Part shown: positions 1 to 4,035 of the stretch, one piece after another | How the letters are laid out: every line of letters begins with the position of its first letter | Numbering within the stretch: the first letter of the stretch is position 1 | From: Solobacterium sp. | Lineage (GTDB): Bacteria; Bacillota_I; Bacilli_A; Erysipelotrichales; Erysipelotrichaceae | Length of the DNA: 6,110 nucleotides | Direction: 5' to 3' | Assembly (NCBI GenBank): GCA_017536845.1 | Contig: JAFWCP010000590.1 | Coordinates: 1-6,110 of the forward strand | Position numbers and translations under genes: made by a program | The notes under the pieces: model-generated | What the model saw: only the letters and a program-made list of their open reading frames with translations | Databases searched by the model: none | What the model was told of the DNA's origin: nothing

Positions 1-605
1 CATTCACGGATTTTCGCGTGGTTGCCTGATAACAGCACGGGCGGTACGGCTTCGCCTTCATAGACGGCCGGCTTGGTGTACTGGGGGTATTCCAGCAGGC
101 CGTTTTCATATGATTCATCCTCGCTGGATTCCTCGCGGATTGAGCCTTTCAGCAGCCGTGCCACCGAGTCAATGATGACCATGGCGCCCAGTTCACCGCC
201 CGAAAGCACGTAGTCACCGATGCTGATGAGGTCGTCGCAGCGGCTGTTGATGCGCTGGTCCATGCCTTCATAATGGCCGCACAGCACGATCAGATGCTCC
301 TGACCCGCCAGGCTGCGGGCTTTTTTCTGCGTATAGGGATGCCCGGAAGCCTGCATCATGATGACATGGCTGGCTTCGTTTTTCACGGAAGAAAGAGCAT
401 CGAGGACGGGCTGGCACTTCATAACCATGCCGGCCCCGCCGCCAAAGGGCGTATCATCCACGTGTTTATAGTTGTCATGGGCAAAATCACGGATCTGCAC
501 GAAGTCCACCTCCAGCAGTCCCCTTTCGATAGCCCTTCCGACGATCGAGGTTTCCAGAAAACCGGCAAACATTTCCGGAAACAGTGTCAGCACGGTGATC
601 CTCAT
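1..605 (-). CDS. trmD: tRNA (guanine37-N1)-methyltransferase TrmD, 3' end cut by window
   Basis: TrmD uses S-adenosylmethionine to methylate N1 of G37, next to the anticodon of several tRNAs, which prevents +1 frameshifting. It is a cytosolic homodimer of the SPOUT (trefoil-knot) class. The 201 visible codons begin MRITVLTLFPEMF and show PFGGGAGM (residues 53-60), LCGHYEGMDQRI (108-119), the knot segment IGDYVLSGGEL (129-139), GLLEYPQYTKP (169-179) and VPPVLLSGNHAKI (187-199). Family members are about 240-250 residues, so roughly the last 40-50 lie beyond position 1. The start ATG (605-603) overlaps the rimM stop as ATGA, with GAGGGG at 616-611 as ribosome binding site, so translation is probably coupled. 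It is the fourth gene of the rpsP operon; rplS often follows in relatives. Oddity: the usual catalytic Asp of the EDSF motif aligns with Glu here (residues 162-165, DESY). The assignment is nearly certain. Confidence 0.97.
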   Translation of the reverse strand, partial: MRITVLTLFPEMFAGFLETSIVGRAIERGLLEVDFVQIRDFAHDNYKHVDDTPFGGGAGMVMKCQPVLDALSSVKNEASHVIMMQASGHPYTQKKARSLAGQEHLIVLCGHYEGMDQRINSRCDDLISIGDYVLSGGELGAMVIIDSVARLLKGSIREESSEDESYENGLLEYPQYTKPAVYEGEAVPPVLLSGNHAKIRE

Positions 606-1111
606 AGCAGCCCCTCGATGATTCTGACCGTCATACGGTGTTCGGAAAGGGAAACACCGCTGACAAATGCTTTGACATAAGGGATCAGGACTTCCCTGCC
701 GTCATCCAGCCGGACGCGGATGTTGTTCTGGGCGCCGTTGGTTTCTTCCATGCGGATGCTGCGGCCGATCAGGGCATCGTTTTCATCATAGACATCCAGG
801 CCTTCAAAATCTGAGAAGTAATACTCCCCTGCCGGCAGCTTCTTTCGGGCGGCGGCATCGATGTAAACGTAAAGGCCCTTCAGCTTTTCGGCAGCAGTCA
901 GGTCCGGCACTTCCGCAAGCGTGACAAGGGGAAAGCCCTTATGGACGCGGTAGCCGGCAACCGTAAAGGGGCTGTATGTCCCCTCATCGCCGATATAGAC
1001 GGTGCTGCCTTTCTTATAGCGTTCCTTATCAAAATCCGAAAAGGACTGGATCTTGATTTCTCCTTTGATGCCGTGGGTGTTGATCACCTGGCCGATTTCT
1101 ATATATTCCAT
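602..1111 (-). CDS. rimM: Ribosome maturation factor RimM
   Basis: RimM binds S19 and helps mature the 3' (head) domain of 16S rRNA during 30S assembly in the cytosol. The 169 residues match the usual family length. The N-terminal RimM barrel carries IGQVINTHGIKGEIKI (residues 6-21), and the C-terminal PRC-barrel starts near EYYFSDFEGLDV (96-107) and runs through VLIPYVKAFV (141-150) to the typical terminal EGLL. The ATG at 1111-1109 is preceded by GGAGG at 1121-1117 with a 5-base gap. It follows khpA after 43 bases and overlaps trmD by four bases, the common RimM-TrmD pairing. Bacillus-type ylqD, often found between khpA and rimM, is absent. A weak hairpin lies in the gap before it and might tune read-through. 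Confidence 0.96.
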   Translation of the reverse strand: MEYIEIGQVINTHGIKGEIKIQSFSDFDKERYKKGSTVYIGDEGTYSPFTVAGYRVHKGFPLVTLAEVPDLTAAEKLKGLYVYIDAAARKKLPAGEYYFSDFEGLDVYDENDALIGRSIRMEETNGAQNNIRVRLDDGREVLIPYVKAFVSGVSLSEHRMTVRIIEGLL

Positions 1112-1126
1112 ATCTTCCTCCGGGTG

Positions 1127-1156
1127 AAGAAAAGGATGTCGTTATGTCGGCATCCT
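1127..1156 (-). terminator. Weak hairpin plus short U run between khpA and rimM (possible attenuator)
   Basis: In minus-strand RNA, AGGATG (1156-1151) can pair with CATCCT (1138-1133). Two more C-G pairs can form inside after a C/A mismatch, and the structure is followed by UUUUCUUC. The left arm begins inside the khpA stop codon TAG. The stem is short and A/U-containing with a broken upper part, so at best it would terminate partially and reduce rimM-trmD relative to rpsP-khpA. It may be chance. Confidence 0.25.
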
Positions 1157-1400
1157 AGTTCTCTTCAAATTTGATTGTCACTCTCTTGTTCTCAACGTGC
1201 GAAGCGACGGACATGACCTGACGCAGAGCGGAAGCCATGCTGCCCTTCTTGCCGATGAGGCGGGCGATGTCTTCATTGCCTGCGTAGACGTGCAGGACAA
1301 CTTCCTCGTCGTCGCTTTCCGTCTGCCGAACTTCCAAACCTTCCTGATTCTCGACCATCGGCTTGATGAGGCCGAGAAGAACCTTATCGAGCTCTGCCAT
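1155..1400 (-). CDS. khpA: KH-domain RNA-binding protein KhpA
   Basis: KhpA (YlqC family) is a small single-KH-domain RNA chaperone that in Gram-positive bacteria pairs with KhpB/Jag and affects cell elongation and division through RNA binding; that role is family knowledge. The 81 residues fit the family. The KH core is seen as VVLHVYAGNEDIARLIGKKG (34-53), with the RNA-binding GxxG loop G50-K-K-G53, followed by a helix (SMASALRQVMSVAS) and the closing strand KRVTIKF. The ATG at 1400-1398 is 6 bases after the rpsP stop. No GGAGG site precedes it, only a weak AAGAAG inside the end of rpsP, so translation probably depends on ribosomes finishing rpsP. The gene sits in its usual place between rpsP and rimM. 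Confidence 0.94.
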   Translation of the reverse strand: MAELDKVLLGLIKPMVENQEGLEVRQTESDDEEVVLHVYAGNEDIARLIGKKGSMASALRQVMSVASHVENKRVTIKFEEN

Positions 1401-1406
1401 AGAATA

Positions 1407-1691
1407 TTACTTCTTTGCCTTAGCGGCCTGTCTGGATTCGTGGAACTTCTTCATGACGCCCTGTTTCGAAAGAATATTGCGGACAGTGTCGGAAGGCTGT
1501 GCACCTTCATTCAGCCACTTGAGCGCCTTTTCTTCGTCAACATGGACAGTTTCAGGTTCGGTTGTCGGGTTGATCCAGCCGACCATTTCGATCTCACGGC
1601 CGTCTCTGCGGCTGCGTGCGTCGATCGCGACAATACGGTATCTCGGCGCTTTCTTGGCACCGGTTCTCTTCAGACGAAGTCTAACTGCCAT
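1407..1691 (-). CDS. rpsP: 30S ribosomal protein S16
   Basis: S16 is a primary assembly protein that binds the 16S rRNA 5' domain in the small subunit. The 94 residues begin [20 protein letters not shown] and contain [12 protein letters not shown] (24-35), the NP turn (41-42), and [23 protein letters not shown] (52-74), all classic S16. The Lys-rich tail ending KAKK is common. The ATG at 1691-1689 is chosen over an in-frame GTG at 1712-1710. A full AAGGAGG lies 8 bases before the ATG, the conserved N terminus starts there, and the GTG lies at or upstream of the predicted transcription start. It is the first gene of the rpsP-khpA-rimM-trmD operon and has its own promoter just after ffh. Confidence 0.98.
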   Translation of the reverse strand: MAVRLRLKRTGAKKAPRYRIVAIDARSRRDGREIEMVGWINPTTEPETVHVDEEKALKWLNEGAQPSDTVRNILSKQGVMKKFHESRQAAKAKK

Positions 1692-1699
1692 TTGTATTT

Positions 1700-1706
1700 C
1701 CTCCTT
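1700..1706 (-). promoter_or_regulatory. Ribosome binding site of rpsP
   Basis: AAGGAGG is complementary to the anti-Shine-Dalgarno end of 16S rRNA and sits 8 bases before the ATG at 1691. It fixes the rpsP start and excludes the GTG at 1712, whose reading would pass through this site. Confidence 0.9.
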
Positions 1707-1716
1707 AAGCACGAAG

Positions 1717-1745
1717 AGTATACGTCAGGCGGAAATGACTGTCAA
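1717..1745 (-). promoter_or_regulatory. Sigma-A promoter of the rpsP operon
   Basis: On the minus strand a perfect -35 TTGACA (1745-1740) is separated by exactly 17 bases from TATACT (1722-1717, five of six consensus bases). Transcription would begin near 1710, giving a leader of about 19 bases that just includes the AAGGAGG site. The promoter is 20-odd bases beyond the ffh stop, so rpsP-khpA-rimM-trmD can be expressed independently of ffh. The -35 lies inside the inverted repeat at 1739-1762. Confidence 0.88.
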
Positions 1746-1762
1746 GTACTTTTGCTTGACAG
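1739..1762. promoter_or_regulatory. Perfect 8-bp inverted repeat over the rpsP -35 (operator candidate)
   Basis: CTGTCAAG (1739-1746 on the plus strand) and CTTGACAG (1755-1762) are exact reverse complements separated by 8 bases. One arm contains the entire -35 hexamer TTGACA. Neither strand shows a U run directly after the stem, so it does not look like a terminator for ffh. A dyad placed here fits a repressor operator, but no cognate regulator is known from this window. Confidence 0.45.
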
Positions 1763-1764
1763 AT

Positions 1765-3174
1765 TTAAAACTTTTTTCCGCCGATGCCGCGGTACTGCTT
1801 CAGCTCGGGAACCTTTTCCTCAAGGTCGCTGACGGTCTTTTCGATCTTGTCTTCACTGAAGGCACCGCTCTTGGCCATCATGCCGAACGAATCCATCATT
1901 TTCTTGGTCTTGGCGAACTGGTTGATCAGCTTGGTGACGTCGTTGACGGTTGTGCCTGAGCCCTTGGCGATACGCTTCTTCATCGTCGTGCGGATGCGCT
2001 GCGGGTTCCTTCTTTCATACGGGGTCATCGACTGGATAATCGCCTTGGAATGCTTCATGGCCTTGGACGCGTCGTCGGAATTGATCATGTCCGCGTACTG
2101 GTTCATGCCCGGCATCATCTTCATCAGGCCGCTTAACGGGCCCATCTTCTCAATCTGTTCGAACTGACGGAGCAGGTCATCCATCGTGAACTGGCCGCTG
2201 AGCATGCGCTCGGCCAGCCGTTCCGCTTCGGCCTGGTCAATCTTCTCCTGGGCCTTTTCCACCAGGGAGACGATGTCGCCCATGCCCAGGATTCTGTCGG
2301 CCATACGGTCGGGATAGAAGAAATCCATCTCGTCGATCTTTTCGCCTTCACCGACAAACTTGACCGGGACGCCGGTGATCTTCTTGACGGACAGGACGCC
2401 GCCGCCGCGGGAGTCGCCGTCAAACTTGGTGACGACAAGGCCGGTTAACGGGAGAGCTTCCTTGAAGGCGGAAGCAACATTGACGATGTCCTGGCCGGTC
2501 ATGGCATCGACCGTCAGCAGGATTTCATCGGCATGGACATGATTGTTGATCAGACGCAGCTCGTTCATCAGCTCTTCGTCAATATGCAGACGGCCGGCGG
2601 TATCGATGATCACGGTATCAAAGCCTTTGGCCTGGGCATATTTCATACCTTCTTTGACAGCGTCAAGGGCAGAACGCTTCGGCCCCAGGGTAAAGACTTC
2701 CGTTTCAATCGAAGCACCCAGGGTCTGCAGCTGTTCGATGGCTGCCGGACGGATGACGTCGGCGGCAATCAGCAGCGGGTTGCGGTTCTGCTTATTGCGG
2801 ATGATGCGGGCGATCTTGCCGACCGAAGTCGTCTTACCTGTACCCTGCAGACCCACCAGCATGATGACCGTGATGCCGCTTTCCCTGTAATGGAGCGACT
2901 GGTCATCGGTGCCGAGCAGTTCGATGATCTGGTCATGGACGATCTTGACCAGCTGCTGGCCGGGCTCGACCGAATTCAGAACGTCTTCGCCACTCGCCTT
3001 TTCCCTGATCTCTTCCAGGAAGTTCTTGACGATACGGTAGTTGACATCCGCTTCCAGCAATGCCAGGCGGATTTCCTTCAGCATATCTTCCATGTTGGCA
3101 TCGGTCAGTCTTCCCTTCCCGGCCACATTGCGCATGGTTTTATTCAGTCTTTCACTCAATGAATCAAATGCCAT
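1765..3174 (-). CDS. ffh: Signal recognition particle GTPase Ffh (SRP54)
   Basis: Ffh binds 4.5S/6S SRP RNA and signal sequences of nascent membrane proteins, then docks with FtsY at the membrane and hydrolyses GTP. The 469 residues are near the family norm. The N domain is about 1-95. The G domain has G1 GLQGTGKT (108-115), the insertion-box motif DVIRPAAIEQL (139-149), DTAGR (191-195), TKFDGD (249-254) and GEGEK (275-279). The Met-rich M domain follows (about 325-430), with MMPGMNQ (353-359) and the SRP-RNA-binding KKRIAKGSGT (399-408). The usual DTYRPAA reads DVIRPAA here. The ATG at 3174 follows GAGG (3186-3183) with an 8-base gap. The gene has its own extended -10 promoter after ssb. The frequent upstream partner ylxM is absent. 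Its stop is 73 bases before the rpsP start, and no terminator is visible between them. Confidence 0.98.
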   Translation of the reverse strand: MAFDSLSERLNKTMRNVAGKGRLTDANMEDMLKEIRLALLEADVNYRIVKNFLEEIREKASGEDVLNSVEPGQQLVKIVHDQIIELLGTDDQSLHYRESGITVIMLVGLQGTGKTTSVGKIARIIRNKQNRNPLLIAADVIRPAAIEQLQTLGASIETEVFTLGPKRSALDAVKEGMKYAQAKGFDTVIIDTAGRLHIDEELMNELRLINNHVHADEILLTVDAMTGQDIVNVASAFKEALPLTGLVVTKFDGDSRGGGVLSVKKITGVPVKFVGEGEKIDEMDFFYPDRMADRILGMGDIVSLVEKAQEKIDQAEAERLAERMLSGQFTMDDLLRQFEQIEKMGPLSGLMKMMPGMNQYADMINSDDASKAMKHSKAIIQSMTPYERRNPQRIRTTMKKRIAKGSGTTVNDVTKLINQFAKTKKMMDSFGMMAKSGAFSEDKIEKTVSDLEEKVPELKQYRGIGGKKF

Positions 3175-3203
3175 ACATATTTCCTCACTTCTTCACGGGG
3201 AAA

Positions 3204-3212
3204 AGTATAGCA
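3204..3212 (-). promoter_or_regulatory. Extended -10 promoter of ffh
   Basis: The minus strand reads TGCTATACT: an extended TGn element directly before TATACT (3209-3204). No good -35 is found at 16-18 bases; the region reads ATGCAG or similar, which is typical when the extended -10 compensates. The start would be near 3197, leaving a leader of about 23 bases with the GAGG site. It lies in the 63-base gap between the ssb stop and the ffh ATG. Confidence 0.65.
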
Positions 3213-3237
3213 TAAAAGAAAGAAGGCTGCATTCCGG

Positions 3238-3582
3238 TTAAAAACGGTCCTCCTCCGGTGCCAGGCCGTTGACGGTGATGAAAGAGACCTTCTCCGCAAT
3301 CAGCATCACATTGTAGTAGATTTTTTCCTGATGGGACATATTGTCAGACTGGATCCGTCCCTTGACGGCGATGATGTCGCCTTTCTGCAGGACGGAAGCG
3401 CACTCCTCGCCGATGCCGCGCCACAGCCGTACACGGTAGCGGTCGACGATCGGGGTGCCGTTTTCACTGACATACGGTCTGGTTGAATCAAGGATCAGGT
3501 CGGTAACCGCATATGGCCTGTCCGTCGGTTTGTGGCGGCTGATTTCCGCCACCCTGCCGATTACAACAAACAGATTGAACAT
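3238..3582 (-). CDS. Short single-stranded DNA-binding protein (SSB family, OB fold)
   Basis: The 114 residues form one OB-fold of SSB type, which would coat single-stranded DNA during replication or repair. Visible family features are the opening MFNLFVVIGRVAEI (1-14), the mid strand RYRVRLWRGIGEECASVLQKGD (48-69), IIAVKGRIQ (70-78) and YYNVMLIAEKVSFI (89-102). Typical bacterial SSBs are about 150-180 residues, with a Gly/Gln/Pro-rich linker and a DDDIPF-type tip. Here the linker is almost missing and the tail is PEEDRF, acidic with a final Phe but not canonical. It may be a secondary SSB, with the housekeeping ssb elsewhere (often between rpsF and rpsR); that is inference. AGGAGG (3596-3591) sits 8 bases before the ATG. 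No convincing promoter was found, and the leader contains two hairpins. Neighbouring ffh has its own promoter. Confidence 0.82.
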   Translation of the reverse strand: MFNLFVVIGRVAEISRHKPTDRPYAVTDLILDSTRPYVSENGTPIVDRYRVRLWRGIGEECASVLQKGDIIAVKGRIQSDNMSHQEKIYYNVMLIAEKVSFITVNGLAPEEDRF

Positions 3583-3608
3583 GATAATATCCTCCTGCGG
3601 ATATCTTC

Positions 3609-3646
3609 ACAGATTTTGCCTGTCGAAAGCAAAAGCACGAATCTGT
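3609..3646 (-). other. Bulged hairpin in the ssb leader
   Basis: In RNA, acaga (3609-3613) pairs with tctgt (3642-3646) and ttttgc (3614-3619) with gcaaaa (3629-3634). This leaves a 7-base bulge (3635-3641) and a 9-base loop. An alternative 7-bp pairing, acagatt with aatctgt, competes with it. It lies 13 bases before the AGGAGG of ssb in minus-strand transcripts. It could be a translation-control structure, or chance in a short region. Confidence 0.3.
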
Positions 3647-3660
3647 TCCGGATGACAGTA

Positions 3661-3694
3661 AAATGCAGATATGGCTTAGGCCGTATCTGCATTT
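3661..3694. repeat. Near-perfect 15-bp inverted repeat (hairpin) upstream of ssb
   Basis: Arms at 3661-3675 and 3680-3694 pair over 15 positions with one non-Watson-Crick pair (U-G on plus-strand RNA, A/C mismatch on minus-strand RNA) and a 4-base loop. On the minus strand it is followed by UUUUAC, a weak U run, so it may be a second terminator behind the Cys-rich gene or part of the ssb leader. TGACAG stands on both sides (3653-3658 and 3696-3701). Together with the hairpin at 3609-3646 it accounts for much of the gene-free stretch 3583-3751. Confidence 0.6.
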
Positions 3695-3720
3695 CTGACA
3701 GCAGATGGCGAATATGAGCA

Positions 3721-3752
3721 TAAAAAATGCAGGCTGTGCCAGAACAGCCCGC
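3721..3752 (-). terminator. Rho-independent terminator after the Cys-rich protein gene
   Basis: On the minus strand a 9-bp stem (3752-3744 with 3737-3729, one G-U pair) closes a 6-base loop and is followed by A then six Ts (3727-3722). The stem starts at the last base of the TAG stop codon, so termination is immediate. The strong stem and T run suggest that ssb is not transcribed from the gene upstream. Confidence 0.85.
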
Positions 3753-3955
3753 TAGCGGATGCCGAAGAGCCTTTTCAGCTTCTTCTGACGCTGAATATGT
3801 CGCTGAGCCTTCGCGAGGTCCCGCTGCCAACGGCAGGAACCGCCGCAGCCCGCGCAGCTGCCGGAACAGGAATCACCGTGTTCCAGCAGGTAGCGGACCG
3901 CCAGTATGACAGCCAGAACCACCATGCCCAGAATAAGCCACGAAGCAGCATTCAT
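3752..3955 (-). CDS. Small Cys-rich single-span membrane protein, FeoB-associated type
   Basis: The 67 residues start with one hydrophobic helix (WLILGMVVLAVILAVRYLL, 6-24). A Gly/Ser/Cys cluster with cysteines at 30, 34, 37 and 41 (C-x3-C-x2-C-x3-C) follows, then a strongly basic tail (about 45-67) rich in Lys, Arg and Gln. Helix plus Cys cluster is the build of the FeoB-associated Cys-rich membrane proteins, thought to accompany ferrous iron uptake; their exact role is unclear. Here no feoB is visible, and the basic tail after the Cys cluster seems an addition, since many family members end near it. The cysteines could bind Fe or another metal (inference). GGAGG (3969-3965) lies 9 bases before the ATG at 3955. 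The gene appears monocistronic between two terminators, with an operator-like palindrome directly upstream. Confidence 0.68.
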   Translation of the reverse strand: MNAASWLILGMVVLAVILAVRYLLEHGDSCSGSCAGCGGSCRWQRDLAKAQRHIQRQKKLKRLFGIR

Positions 3956-3971
3956 CTTTGTTTTCCTCCGT

Positions 3972-3991
3972 GAGTTATACTAACTTAACTC
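3972..3991. promoter_or_regulatory. Inverted repeat resembling a DtxR/IdeR box before the Cys-rich gene, with embedded -10
   Basis: Arms GAGTTA (3972-3977) and TAACTC (3986-3991) are perfect reverse complements. A second, tighter palindrome, AGTTATACTAACT (3973-3985, 5-bp arms), lies within them. On the minus strand TATAAC (3979-3974) is a fair -10, but its start point would fall at the GGAGG site and no good -35 is present. By eye, the minus-strand stretch 3988-3970 agrees with the actinobacterial DtxR consensus TTAGGTTAGCCTAACCTAA at 13 of 19 positions. An iron-dependent repressor site is therefore possible. Confidence 0.38.
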
Positions 3992-4003
3992 GATGGTTCA
4001 GGC

Positions 4004-4031
4004 AAGCAAAAAGCTCTTTTGCAAGAGCTTT
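4004..4031 (-). terminator. Rho-independent terminator after ftsK
   Basis: On the minus strand AAAGCTCTT (4031-4023) and AAGAGCTTT (4018-4010) form a 9-bp stem with a GCAA (GNRA) tetraloop, preceded by As and running into a five-T stretch (4012-4008) then GCTT. It lies 4 bases after the ftsK stop codon. Confidence 0.85.
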
Positions 4032-4035
4032 GGGT

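Noticed and set aside
1692..1712. Seven-residue N-terminal extension of S16 from a GTG at 1712-1710
   Set aside because: It would be read through the AAGGAGG site, begins at or upstream of the predicted transcription start near 1710, and is absent from the S16 family, which starts MAV.
1755..1780. Possible plus-strand promoter from the second TTGACA copy (1756-1761)
   Set aside because: No -10 hexamer is present at 16-18 bases, and no plus-strand gene follows. The copy is explained by the inverted repeat.
1197..1959. Long plus-strand frames opposite khpA, rpsP and the end of ffh (211 and 198 codons)
   Set aside because: They are antisense to clearly conserved genes and have no recognisable protein features; G+C-rich coding sequence often leaves such open frames on the other strand.
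3488..3830. Minus-strand open frames of 77 and 89 codons covering the gap before ssb (3488-3721 and 3561-3830)
   Set aside because: They overlap ssb or the Cys-rich gene in other frames, run through a strong terminator or hairpins, lack a ribosome binding site and resemble no known protein.
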